Of a stretch of DNA of 64,000 nucleotides, positions 16,005 through 24,495 are shown one piece after another. Within the stretch, counting starts at the first letter, position 1, and each line of letters begins with the position of its first letter. The DNA is from Endozoicomonas sp031844845 (GTDB taxonomy: Bacteria; Pseudomonadota; Gammaproteobacteria; Pseudomonadales; Endozoicomonadaceae). The DNA is taken from assembly GCF_031844845.1 (NCBI RefSeq), contig NZ_JAVRMB020000128.1:6623-70622 (forward strand), written 5' to 3'. The position numbers and the translations under genes are program-made. The notes under the pieces were generated by a model. The model was not told the origin of the DNA, did no database searches, and saw only the letters and a list, made by a program, of their open reading frames with translations.

Positions 16005-17279
16005 TCAGCGACGGGCGCCGTTCAGATTGTCCTTTGAGAAATGGTCTTTGGCAGTACAGGATTGCAAATCACTTTCCGGGTATTGGAACACTGGCCAGTA
16101 TTCCTTAATTTCACCGTCATCAATGACCGCAATATCGCCAAACTGAAGAAATACCGCTTCGCTTTGGGTGGGGCGAAAAAACATAAAGTCATCCCGTTGA
16201 ACAGGGTGATCTTTATTAATTTCGTACAGCTCCTGATTGCTGGAGTGGCCAAGAACTCCAGACCGTTTACTACCTGCGGGATAACAGGGGGATGCCAGCC
16301 AGTTACCACCGTATATAAAAGCTGCCCGTTTGGGAGAAAGCCCGATCATGCGCAGGCATGCTGAAATTCCAGATGCCATGGGCAGGTTTGGTTTTCTGAC
16401 ATCTTTTAATATCGGGGCCGCAATAAAAGCAGCCGGAGAGTGGTCGTCCAGGGTGAATACATCAAAATCGGTGGGTTTTACCAGGGCTGAAGCGGTGGAA
16501 ATTTCATTAATCAGGGTGTTGTCATTATATAGAGGGTAGGTGGTGCTTCCCCCTGCGTTGAGACACAGGCCTTGCAATACCTGATCACCAAATACCCTGC
16601 GTACTTGCTCTGTAAAAAACTGATAGCGCTTCATGGCCAGACGAAACGCTTTCTTCGGGCCACTTGCCAGTGCGGGGATTTTAGTAATATGAGCTTCATA
16701 ACCCATCAGGCCAGACAATGATAAATGGTCACTTTCTTTCAGTAATGCGAGTGCCTGCTGAAATCCCGATGAATCATCAAAGCCGCCACGATTAAGGCCA
16801 ACATTAATTTCCAGATTGATCCGAAGTTGCAGGTTATTATTCCGGGCAAAGGTATGGTATTCCTGTAAACGGTCCAGCGAATCAACCAGCCACTGCAGCT
16901 GAGATTCTGGCTTGAATTCACAGGAATGATTTTGCTGCCAGTGGTAAAAATATTTCACAGCACTGATCGGCATGGGTTTGCCCAGCAGTACATCGGCTTC
17001 AGGAATGTTCTCTATCAGGTGAATCAGAAAGGGGAGGTGAAAGCTCATCAAACGGCAGGTTCCTGTGCGTTCCATGATGTAGCGCAACATAGGAATAGAC
17101 GGCAGTGACTTGGCAACGATACGGTATTGAAAACCGCGTTTAATCACATCCAGCAGATGGTTAATATTGAGGTCAAGTCGTTGTTTGTCGATTACCAGGG
17201 TAGGCCGACAGATGCCTGCCTTTTTCAGGATCAGGTTTATGTCCTGAAAGTAACGATCATTCGTGTCTGTAATATTCAT
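16005..17279 (-). CDS. Alanine-racemase-fold PLP enzyme (DSD1/D-threonine aldolase-like)
   Basis: A 424-residue protein with the N-terminal TIM-barrel of fold-III PLP enzymes. RPTLVIDKQRLDLNIN opens the barrel, and the PLP lysine is likely in RIVAKSLPSIPM (about residue 57). LRINLEINVGLNRGGF and the GLCLNAGGSTTYPLY phosphate-binding region follow. The closest described groups are D-serine dehydratase and D-threonine aldolase-like proteins, which act on D-hydroxy-amino acids; the exact reaction is not determinable. It is probably the first gene of an operon with the DUF819 membrane protein, suggesting uptake and breakdown of a D-amino acid or related compound. Confidence 0.75.
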   Translation of the reverse strand: MNITDTNDRYFQDINLILKKAGICRPTLVIDKQRLDLNINHLLDVIKRGFQYRIVAKSLPSIPMLRYIMERTGTCRLMSFHLPFLIHLIENIPEADVLLGKPMPISAVKYFYHWQQNHSCEFKPESQLQWLVDSLDRLQEYHTFARNNNLQLRINLEINVGLNRGGFDDSSGFQQALALLKESDHLSLSGLMGYEAHITKIPALASGPKKAFRLAMKRYQFFTEQVRRVFGDQVLQGLCLNAGGSTTYPLYNDNTLINEISTASALVKPTDFDVFTLDDHSPAAFIAAPILKDVRKPNLPMASGISACLRMIGLSPKRAAFIYGGNWLASPCYPAGSKRSGVLGHSSNQELYEINKDHPVQRDDFMFFRPTQSEAVFLQFGDIAVIDDGEIKEYWPVFQYPESDLQSCTAKDHFSKDNLNGARR

Positions 17280-17312
17280 GGCCAGTTTTGATGTTTGTTT
17301 TTATTATTTCAG

Positions 17313-17436
17313 TCTTGTTCCCACGGTCTCGTGGGCATGCATACGTAACCTGTCTGATGGCCACAGTGCAGTCTGATAGTCCGGGCCTGCATTCCCACGC
17401 AGGACCCTCAGGGCCTAAAAGCGTGGGAACGAGGGA
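17313..17436. repeat. BIME/REP-like palindromic repeat
   Basis: The arms GTTCCCACG (17317-17325) and CGTGGGAAC (17422-17430) flank an intervening GC-rich segment with further inverted pieces. Related GGGAACGAGG-type sequence recurs near 21463 and at 63802-63832, so this is a dispersed intergenic repeat between two convergent or unlinked transcripts. Confidence 0.6.
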
Positions 17437-17455
17437 AATCCTGTCAGTCCCGCAA

Positions 17456-18817
17456 TCAGGTGAACAGCTGCTTCAGGTAAGGATTCAGGAATCTGCCCTG
17501 AGGATCCAGTTGTTGCCTGACCTGACGAAAATCATCCCATTTGGGATAGAGTCTGGCGAAGTCCTGAGCATCGAGCTTATTCAGTTTCCCCCAGTGTGGA
17601 CGACCATGGTATTTCCGCAGGATAGGCTCAATGGCATTAAAATAGACCTGATAATCCTCTTCGAAGAATCGGTGTACGGCGATGGAACAGGTCTCTCTCT
17701 GGTAGAACGGGCTTAACCAGATGTCGTCACCTTTGACATAACGGAACTCGATGGGGAAAAACACCTCAGAGAAATCTTTCTCCAGAACTTCGCGGATCTC
17801 TTTCAGGGCTTTTAAACCATTTTCCCGTGGCAGGTGATATTCCATCTCGTTAAAGCGAACGTTGCGATCATTAGCGTAGTTCTTCCAGGAGCTTTCAATG
17901 ACGACTTCGTCATCAATGGTTTTCATATAGGTACTTAAGATTACCTCACGCAGGGCAGGGGACCAGCTGAGCATATCTCTGGCCAGTTTAAGGTCGTTGG
18001 CACCGTCATTGGTATCCAGACGTTCAGTGGTAGCCAGCGGCTCATTGGTAATGTTGTGTACATCGGTCCAGCCCATACCGGTAAAGGGGATATAATAAAA
18101 TTCGAAGTTACGATTACTGCCTGCCATCTCTTCGGCCACTTCGAGGATTTCATCGAACTCCCGCCAGACGGTTTCCCGCTTTAAGCGATAAGGTGCTGAA
18201 TTTTGCAGAGTCACTTTGGTGATAACGCCCAATGACCCTAAAGAGACTTTGGCAGCCTGGAAAATATCTGAATTCTGTTGCTCGCTGCACTGTAGAACTT
18301 CGCCATTGGCCGTGACCAGCTCCAGGGCTTCCACCAGTGTTGGAATACACCCTGTACCAGCACCAGTGCCGTGTGTTGCGGTGGCCAGGCAACCGGCCAG
18401 TGATTGCTGATCGATATCTGGCATGGTAATCAAAGCCTGACCTGCAGCTTCCAGCGGTTGGCCTATATCACCCAGTCGGGTTCCGGCCTGTATGGTTGCC
18501 TGTAATCTGTCGGGATCATGACTGACGATGCCAGACATACGACTGAGAGAAACCAGTATATCGTCCGTAGGAACCAGAGGGCTGAATGAGTGTCCGGAGC
18601 CAACCGGTCGAATGACACCTTTAGTAGAAGTAATCAACGCCTGCAACTCGGCAACAGACGTGGGGGCTTTTCTGGCTTGCGGAAAGCATTGCTGCGACCC
18701 GGACCAGTTACGCCAGGGAATACGGCGTTTTTCTGTGGCCAGGCTGATTGAAGGTGAAATGGCCTGGGCTGCCGCAACAGCAATTAATGACGTTAAAAAA
18801 TGTCGGCGACTTAACAT
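17456..18817 (-). CDS. FAD-linked aldonolactone oxidase/dehydrogenase, Tat-exported
   Basis: A 453-residue flavoprotein. The N-terminus LSRRHFLTSLIAVAAAQA is a twin-arginine signal, so it probably acts in the periplasm. A PCMH-type FAD domain follows, with VGSGHSFSPL (the His that commonly binds FAD covalently) and SLAGCLATATHGTG, then an ALO domain ending with GRPHWGKLN and LDPQGRFLNPYL. Relatives oxidise L-gulono-, L-galactono- or D-arabinono-1,4-lactone. The gene lies 37 bp downstream of a cytochrome c gene on the same strand, suggesting that electrons pass to that cytochrome, as in mitochondrial galactonolactone dehydrogenase. The substrate is unknown. Confidence 0.85.
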   Translation of the reverse strand: MLSRRHFLTSLIAVAAAQAISPSISLATEKRRIPWRNWSGSQQCFPQARKAPTSVAELQALITSTKGVIRPVGSGHSFSPLVPTDDILVSLSRMSGIVSHDPDRLQATIQAGTRLGDIGQPLEAAGQALITMPDIDQQSLAGCLATATHGTGAGTGCIPTLVEALELVTANGEVLQCSEQQNSDIFQAAKVSLGSLGVITKVTLQNSAPYRLKRETVWREFDEILEVAEEMAGSNRNFEFYYIPFTGMGWTDVHNITNEPLATTERLDTNDGANDLKLARDMLSWSPALREVILSTYMKTIDDEVVIESSWKNYANDRNVRFNEMEYHLPRENGLKALKEIREVLEKDFSEVFFPIEFRYVKGDDIWLSPFYQRETCSIAVHRFFEEDYQVYFNAIEPILRKYHGRPHWGKLNKLDAQDFARLYPKWDDFRQVRQQLDPQGRFLNPYLKQLFT

Positions 18818-18854
18818 AAAGATTCCCTGGTATTCGTTTTTTTTATTTTTTTGC

Positions 18855-19235
18855 TTATTTAGCTGGAGCAGCCATAAATGCGATTAATGCTTCGAATTGC
18901 TCTGGTTCGCAGTCCATGCACAGGCCAAAAGGAGGCATACCACCAAAGCCGTTTATTACATTATTCAGTAGCTCATCCATACCTTTATCCATACGGTTTT
19001 GCCAGCCCTGGCTATCGCCGGTCAGGGGGGCTCCGGTAGTGGCAATGGTATGGCAGCTTTTGCAGCTGCGGTTGTAAATAGCAGAGAGATGAGAATCCTG
19101 TGGCCGCAACTGGCTTGCCAGTGCCGGGTCGAATGCCTGTTTTTTTAATGAGAGTTGTGACGAGTCACAGGCGGTGAGCAAGAGGCTAAATAATAGGGTG
19201 CCTGTCAGGTATTTTGCGGTTTTCAGGAACTTCAT
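18855..19235 (-). CDS. Cytochrome c5-like lipoprotein
   Basis: A 126-residue monohaem cytochrome. The signal peptide ends in a lipobox (LLLTAC, Cys23), so it is likely anchored to a membrane on the periplasmic side. CKSCH (58-62) binds haem, the Met in GFGGMPPFG is the likely sixth ligand, and CMDC near the C-terminus is the extra Cys pair typical of cytochrome c5. It immediately precedes the Tat-exported lactone oxidase gene on the same strand and is the probable electron acceptor for it. Confidence 0.88.
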   Translation of the reverse strand: MKFLKTAKYLTGTLLFSLLLTACDSSQLSLKKQAFDPALASQLRPQDSHLSAIYNRSCKSCHTIATTGAPLTGDSQGWQNRMDKGMDELLNNVINGFGGMPPFGLCMDCEPEQFEALIAFMAAPAK

Positions 19236-19419
19236 AAAGCGGTTCTCTTATTGTTGTTTACTTTCTACACTTGAGCTGAACCGTGGTGATCGTGAATTTT
19301 CTTGTACCATAGTACAGTTTTTGTGAAAAAAGAAGTCTCGTTTTTGTTTCCTTGTGATTAGAGCTAACTTGAAGAATGAAGTGCAGGGTTGGAGAAGTAA
19401 GTGGCCAGTTTAATCGAGA

Positions 19420-19450
19420 AAAAGGGAGCAATAAGTTATTGCTCCCTTTT
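19420..19450 (-). terminator. Rho-independent terminator of putP
   Basis: AAGGGAGCAATAA and its complement form a ~12 bp stem around GTT/AAC, followed on the minus strand by a T-rich tract. It lies 10 bp past the putP stop. A T-run on the other side makes it potentially bidirectional. Confidence 0.85.
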
Positions 19451-19460
19451 GAAGTCTGAA

Positions 19461-20951
19461 TCAGGATACCATCTGTTTTACCAACTCAAACTCTTTCGTG
19501 ATTTCCTCGCCTGGCTCTTTTGTTAACAGGCTGACAACCACAATAGATACAGTGGCAAACAGTATGCCGGGGACGATCTCATAGAGATCAAAGATACCGC
19601 CACTGATCTGCTTCCAGACAACGACGGTGACGCCACCCACAACAATACCAGCCAATGCGCCAAAACGGTTCATTCGTTTCCAGAACATACTGATTAACAA
19701 CGCAGGACCAAATGCCGCACCAAAACCAGCCCAGGCATAGGATACCAGGCCAAGTACCGAGCTATCGGGATCGAAAGCCAGGAACAGGGCGACCAGTGCA
19801 ATCAGAACAACAGCAATACGGCCAACAGCCATTACCTGACCGGATGTCGCATCCTTTTTCAGGATATCTTTGTAGAAATCTTCAGCAAGGGCAGATGAAG
19901 AAACCAGCAGCTGTGAGTCGGCAGTACTCATGATGGCGGCCAGAATAGCAGCCAGCAGAATGCCCGCGATAACAGGGTGGAATGTGGCATTAACCAGAAC
20001 CATAAAAATAGTTTCACCATCAGCAAGCGTCGAGCCCTGGTTGTTTAAGTAAATCAGGCCAACCAACCCGACCAGAATGGCTCCCACCATTGATAAGCCG
20101 CTCCAGGTAACCGCTATACGTCGGGCAGTGGGTACATCGTCCGGTGAGCGAATGCCAGCGAAACGTGCAAGGATATGGGGTTGTCCAAAATAACCAAACC
20201 CCCAGGCGACCAGTGAAAGGATGGCAATCCACGTCAGTGGTTCGCCCTTAGCGCTGGTCCATGGGTTGAGCAGGTGAGGGTTGTGCGTTTCCAGTAGTGT
20301 GAGGAGAGGTTGGTCGGATGAGCCCGATTGCAGGGCTACCACCGGAACAATCAGCAATGCGGCCGCCATCAGCAGGCCCTGAATAAGGTCCGTCCAGGAA
20401 ACTGCAAGAAAACCACCGAACAGCGTGTAGGAAATAATGCAGAGTGTGCCAATAATCACTGCAATGCTGTAATCAATACCGAATACGGTTTCAAACAGTT
20501 TGCCACCGGCGACCAGTCCGGAGCTGGTATAGAACAGGAAGAACAGCAGAATGAAAAAAGCTGAAACTGCCTGCAGCATTTTTGAGTGGTCTCTGAAGCG
20601 GTTGGTAAAGAATTCAGGCAGGGTTACCGAGTTTCCAGCAGTCTCACTGTAAACTCTCAGTCGTTTAGCCATTAATAACCAGTTCAACCAGGTGCCCAGT
20701 AGTAAACCGCCAGCCAGCCAGAAGGCTTCAAAGCCTGATGCAAAGGCATAGCCGGGCAGTCCGAGCAGAAGCCAGCCACTCATATCCGATGCCCCGGCAC
20801 TGAGCGCCGCAGGCCATGGACCCAGTGTTCGGCCTCCCAGAAAATAGTCTTCAGAGTTGTTGGTGCGTCTCCATGCCTGATAACCAATGAATAGCATCAG
20901 GGTTAGATAGACAATAAAGGTGCCTAGAATGGCGGTACTACTCTCATTCAT
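19461..20951 (-). CDS. putP: Sodium/proline symporter
   Basis: A 496-residue member of the sodium:solute symporter family, matching PutP in length and sequence throughout. EDYFLGGRTLGPWPAALSAGASDMSGWLLLGLPG spans the first two helices with Na+/proline-site residues, and later come GGFLAVSWTDLIQG and AAILAAIMSTADSQLLV. It would take up proline by Na+ co-transport as nutrient or osmoprotectant. putA is not adjacent. It is monocistronic, with a strong terminator downstream and a long repeat-containing region upstream. Confidence 0.92.
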   Translation of the reverse strand: MNESSTAILGTFIVYLTLMLFIGYQAWRRTNNSEDYFLGGRTLGPWPAALSAGASDMSGWLLLGLPGYAFASGFEAFWLAGGLLLGTWLNWLLMAKRLRVYSETAGNSVTLPEFFTNRFRDHSKMLQAVSAFFILLFFLFYTSSGLVAGGKLFETVFGIDYSIAVIIGTLCIISYTLFGGFLAVSWTDLIQGLLMAAALLIVPVVALQSGSSDQPLLTLLETHNPHLLNPWTSAKGEPLTWIAILSLVAWGFGYFGQPHILARFAGIRSPDDVPTARRIAVTWSGLSMVGAILVGLVGLIYLNNQGSTLADGETIFMVLVNATFHPVIAGILLAAILAAIMSTADSQLLVSSSALAEDFYKDILKKDATSGQVMAVGRIAVVLIALVALFLAFDPDSSVLGLVSYAWAGFGAAFGPALLISMFWKRMNRFGALAGIVVGGVTVVVWKQISGGIFDLYEIVPGILFATVSIVVVSLLTKEPGEEITKEFELVKQMVS

Positions 20952-21237
20952 GAGTTGTCCTTTTTAGAGCTTTTGCTTTTATTGTTATGTCAGCGTTTTT
21001 TGATATTCAATCTGGATTGCCGCTTTTTCAGGCTTCTATCTGGCTCTTCAGATCAGGCTGCAACAGGCTAACATTTTGTAGTTATACTGTCGTGCTATTT
21101 GGTAATAACCAAAGGCTTTCCTGAGAGCCATGGAAAGCCTGGTTTTGGGCACGGTTGAGCTCCCGAAGTTCAGGAGCCGTTATTATATGTTGATGTAAAT
21201 GCGAGGGCTTTGGGACGTGGCATTGTAGAAAGTACCA
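20952..21237. other. Intergenic region upstream of putP
   Basis: Between the divergent putP (minus) and mhpD-like (plus) genes. The putP promoter should lie here, but no strong sigma70 pair stands out. The 21238-21411 part is filled by palindromic repeats. Confidence 0.4.
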
Positions 21238-21411
21238 GCTCTCCGTCATTCTTGCGAAGGCGGGAATCTACCACGCAGTGGATCCCCGCCTTCGAGGGTG
21301 TCGCAAAAGGGAGAATTAACTCCCAACCGTCATCCCCGCGAAGGCGGGGATCCACTGCTCGAGATAGACCCCGCTCTCGAGATGGATTCCCGCCTTCGCG
21401 GGAAAGACGGA
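21238..21411. repeat. Cluster of palindromic repeats (CCCGCCTTCGCGGG type)
   Basis: Four related units containing GCGAAGGCGGG or its complement occur within 175 bp (about 21253, 21283, 21339 and 21389), accompanied by GTCATC/GTCATT and GGATCCAC flanks. They are dispersed, hairpin-forming repeats of the kind found in many proteobacteria and resemble the GTCATTCCCGCGAAGGCGGG family. Hairpins here could affect expression of the mhp-type operon that starts 73 bp downstream. Confidence 0.8.
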
Positions 21412-21483
21412 GGGGGGGTAGAAATCGGCATTTAAGACCTTTTGCAACAACCTCAGAATCTGGGAACGAGGCGAATAAAAATA

Positions 21484-22275
21484 ATGAATAAAGATAAAAG
21501 ATCGCAGTACGGTGATGAACTTTATGAGGCTCTGACCAGTGGTCAGACCATTACCCCGCTAACGGAACGTGAAAGCGATATCTCTGTTGAAGATGCCTAT
21601 CACATTTCCCTTCATGTGGTGGAACGTCGGGTTGCTGCAGGCGATAAGATTGTTGGCAAAAAAATAGGGGTAACCTCCAAAGCGGTTCAGGACATGCTGA
21701 ATGTTCACCAGCCAGATTTTGGGTTTATTACCCGGCAGATGTGGTTCAAAAATGGAGAAACCATTTCCTGTTCGGAAAACAAACTCATACAACCCAGAGC
21801 TGAAGGAGAAATTGCCTTCAAACTGAAAAAGGATCTGGTGGGTCCTGGTGTGACTGAACAGGATGTACTGGATGCCACCGAGTCTGTCTTTCCCTGTTTT
21901 GAAATTGTTGATTCCCGTATTCATAACTGGCAGATCAAAATTCAGGACACCGTTTCGGATAACGCGTCCTGTGGCGTGTTTGTGCTGGGAGAAGAAGCTG
22001 TTGATCCTCGATCAATTGATCTGCCCGCTGTGCAGATGAAAGTTTATAAAAATGGTCAGTTAATCAGTGAAGGTGTAGGGGCTGCGGTACAGGGTGATCC
22101 GTTGACTGCTGTTGCCTGGCTGGCTAATACCCTCGGTGAGTTTGGCATTCCATTGAAAGCGGGTGAAATTATTCTGTCCGGTTCCCTTGTGCCTCTTGAA
22201 CCTGTTCAACCAGGTGATGTGATGGAGCTGGAAATTGAAGGTTTGGGCAAGGCCGCTGTGACATTTGGAGAATAA
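21484..22275 (+). CDS. mhpD: 2-hydroxypenta-2,4-dienoate hydratase
   Basis: A 263-residue enzyme of the MhpD/DmpE/XylJ family that hydrates 2-oxopent-4-enoate to 4-hydroxy-2-oxovalerate. It carries GKKIGVTSKAVQDMLNVHQPDFG, the acidic metal site PRAEGEIAF (Glu-x-Glu), and GAAVQGDPLTAVAWLAN near the C-terminus. ATG 21484 is preferred over an upstream in-frame ATG at 21442, because the family starts about there and the extra residues derive from repeat DNA. It is first of a tight three-gene operon with acetaldehyde dehydrogenase and aldolase. The ring-cleavage genes that normally supply its substrate are not present in this window. Confidence 0.9.
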   Translation: MNKDKRSQYGDELYEALTSGQTITPLTERESDISVEDAYHISLHVVERRVAAGDKIVGKKIGVTSKAVQDMLNVHQPDFGFITRQMWFKNGETISCSENKLIQPRAEGEIAFKLKKDLVGPGVTEQDVLDATESVFPCFEIVDSRIHNWQIKIQDTVSDNASCGVFVLGEEAVDPRSIDLPAVQMKVYKNGQLISEGVGAAVQGDPLTAVAWLANTLGEFGIPLKAGEIILSGSLVPLEPVQPGDVMELEIEGLGKAAVTFGE

Positions 22276-22282
22276 AACAGCC

Positions 22283-23212
22283 ATGAGCTATGAGAAAGTG
22301 AATGAGAAACTGAAGGCAATCATTATCGGGCCGGGTAATATCGGTACCGATCTTTTGATGAAAATGAAACGCTCTGAATGGATCGAGCCGGTCTGGATGG
22401 TGGGTATTGATCCGGAATCTGAGGGTTTGAAACGTGCCCGTGAAATGGGTATCAAGACCTCTTCAGAAGGGGTCGATGGCGTGCTTTCTCACGTCATCAA
22501 GGATGATATTCGCATCGCCTTTGATGCAACGTCAGCCTACGTTCACGCTGAGAATAGCCGGAAGTTGAATGAGCTGGGTGTCATTATGATTGATTTGACG
22601 CCTGCTGCTATCGGCCCTTTCTGTGTGCCTCCTGTCAATCTGAGAGAGCATACAGAAGCGTTGAAAATGAACGTGAATATGGTGACCTGTGGCGGGCAGG
22701 CAACGATCCCCATGGTTGCGGCGGTTTCACGGGTTCAGGAAGTGGAATACGGTGAGATTGTGGCCACGGTATCTTCCCGCTCTGTAGGGCCTGGTACACG
22801 ACAGAATATTGATGAGTTTACCCGGACTACGTCCAGTGCTGTTGAAAAGGTTGGGGGAGCGAAGAAGGGCAAGGCGATCATCATTATTAACCCTGCTGAG
22901 CCACCAATGATTATGCGGGATACCATCCACTGTCTGACCACAGAAGAGCCAGATCAGAGAGCTATCACTCGGTCAGTTCACGATATGGTAGCTGAGGTTC
23001 AAAAGTATGTACCAGGCTATCGTCTGGTAAATGGTCCGGTTTTTGATGGCAATCGGGTTACCGTCTTTATGGAAGTGGAAGGCCTTGGGGATTTTCTGCC
23101 CAAGTATGCGGGTAACCTCGATATTATGACGGCGGCGGGCCTGAGAACGGCTGAGATGTTTGCTGAAGAAGCAGCGAAGGGCGCAATCACCTTACCGGCA
23201 CGTGGAGAATAA
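22283..23212 (+). CDS. mhpF: Acetaldehyde dehydrogenase (acetylating)
   Basis: A 309-residue MhpF/DmpF enzyme converting acetaldehyde, NAD+ and CoA to acetyl-CoA. It has IIGPGNIGTDLLMKM (Rossmann loop) at the N-terminus and the catalytic Cys in NMVTCGGQATIPMV. It usually forms a channelled complex with the aldolase encoded next. ATG 22283 is used; an upstream TTG overlapping the mhpD stop is less likely. GGAG lies 12 bases before the start. Seven bases separate it from the hydratase and three from the aldolase. Confidence 0.93.
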   Translation: MSYEKVNEKLKAIIIGPGNIGTDLLMKMKRSEWIEPVWMVGIDPESEGLKRAREMGIKTSSEGVDGVLSHVIKDDIRIAFDATSAYVHAENSRKLNELGVIMIDLTPAAIGPFCVPPVNLREHTEALKMNVNMVTCGGQATIPMVAAVSRVQEVEYGEIVATVSSRSVGPGTRQNIDEFTRTTSSAVEKVGGAKKGKAIIIINPAEPPMIMRDTIHCLTTEEPDQRAITRSVHDMVAEVQKYVPGYRLVNGPVFDGNRVTVFMEVEGLGDFLPKYAGNLDIMTAAGLRTAEMFAEEAAKGAITLPARGE

Positions 23213-23215
23213 ACG

Positions 23216-24244
23216 ATGAACCTGAAAGGTAAAAAAGTCACCCTCCATGATATGTGTCTGCGTGACGGTATGCATGCCAAACAGCATCAGATATCTCTGG
23301 ACGAAATGGTGAATATCGCTACTGCCATGGATGAGGCCGGTATTCCTCTGATCGAAGTCACCCATGGTGATGGTCTGGGTGGTGCATCTGTTAACTATGG
23401 TTTTCCTGCTCATAGCGATGAAGAGTATCTGGATGCCGTTATTCCCAAGATGAAAAATGCCAGAGTTTCTGTTTTGCAGTTGCCTGGTATTGGAACTCTG
23501 GATCACCTGCGAATGGCAAAAGACTTGGGTGTTTCCACCATTCGCGTAGCAACGCATTGTACTGAAGCGGATGTCTCTGAACAGCACATTGGCATGTCAG
23601 CAAAGATGGGCATGGATACTGTGGGCTTTCTGATGATGGCGCATAGGGTCAGTGCTGAGAAAATTCTGGAACAGGCCAGGCTGATGGAGAGTTATGGTGC
23701 TAACTGCATCTACTGCACCGACTCTGCCGGTTATATGTTGCCAGATGAAGTTACTGACAAGTTGGGACTTCTGCGAGCGGAATTGAGGCCTGAAACTGAA
23801 CTGGGCTTCCATGGTCATCACAACATGGCGATGGGTATTGCCAACTCACTGGCAGCCATTGAAGCGGGTGCTTCACGTATTGATGGGTCGGTAGCTGGCC
23901 TGGGCGCTGGTGCTGGTAATACACCGCTGGAAGTGTTTGTGGCCGTGCTTGACCGTATGGGTGTTGAAACCGGTGTTGACCTGTACAAGATCAGTGATGT
24001 GGCTGAAGACCTGGTGGTGCCTCTGATGGACCAGCCCATCCGGATTGACCGGGATGCGCTGACACTGGGTTATGCCGGGGTTTACTCCTCATTCCTGCTG
24101 TTTGCCAAGCGCGCTGAAGCGAAGTATGGCGTGCAGGCCCGTGATATTCTGGCAGAGCTGGGTCGTCGCGGTACCGTTGGTGGTCAGGAGGACATGATTG
24201 AAGATTTGGCGCTGACCATGGCCAAAGAGAAGGGATTGATTTAA
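23216..24244 (+). CDS. mhpE: 4-hydroxy-2-oxovalerate aldolase
   Basis: A 342-residue MhpE/DmpG aldolase that cleaves 4-hydroxy-2-oxovalerate to pyruvate and acetaldehyde. LHDMCLRDGMHAKQHQ opens the TIM barrel, and LGFHGHHNMAMGIANS holds the His-x-His metal ligands; the C-terminal communication domain contacts the dehydrogenase partner. GGAG sits 9-10 bases before ATG 23216. Together with the two upstream genes it completes the conserved lower meta-cleavage set in the order D-F-E. Confidence 0.93.
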   Translation: MNLKGKKVTLHDMCLRDGMHAKQHQISLDEMVNIATAMDEAGIPLIEVTHGDGLGGASVNYGFPAHSDEEYLDAVIPKMKNARVSVLQLPGIGTLDHLRMAKDLGVSTIRVATHCTEADVSEQHIGMSAKMGMDTVGFLMMAHRVSAEKILEQARLMESYGANCIYCTDSAGYMLPDEVTDKLGLLRAELRPETELGFHGHHNMAMGIANSLAAIEAGASRIDGSVAGLGAGAGNTPLEVFVAVLDRMGVETGVDLYKISDVAEDLVVPLMDQPIRIDRDALTLGYAGVYSSFLLFAKRAEAKYGVQARDILAELGRRGTVGGQEDMIEDLALTMAKEKGLI

Positions 24245-24304
24245 GTAAATTCGCCGCCCGCGACCCGCTGCCCGCCGCCCGAAAAAGAAAAGACGCATGC
24301 TTTA

Positions 24305-24374
24305 CGGGAAGCGGGAAGCGGGAAGCGGGAAGCGGGAAGCGGGAAGCGGGAAGCGGGAAGCGGGAAGCGGGAAG
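24305..24374. repeat. Ten perfect tandem copies of CGGGAAG
   Basis: A 7 bp unit is repeated ten times without interruption between the mhpE-like stop and the next SDR gene. The unit is not a multiple of three, so slippage would shift any frame through it; two short plus and minus frames cross it but look spurious. GC-rich CCCG-containing sequence also lies just upstream (24252-24280) and after the SDR gene. Confidence 0.95.
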
Positions 24375-24495
24375 CGCCTCGCTCAAGGGGAATGGAAACT
24401 GAGTGCAAAATGGGTAAGTTATTTCAGGATAAATCCCTGGTGTTCTTTGTGGCCTTCCTGGTTTAAAAAATCTTTTAAATAGCAGACTTCAGCCT

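Noticed and set aside
24305..24374. CRISPR-like array
   Set aside because: The unit is only 7 bp with no spacers; it is a simple tandem repeat. No CRISPR array or cas gene was seen in the window.
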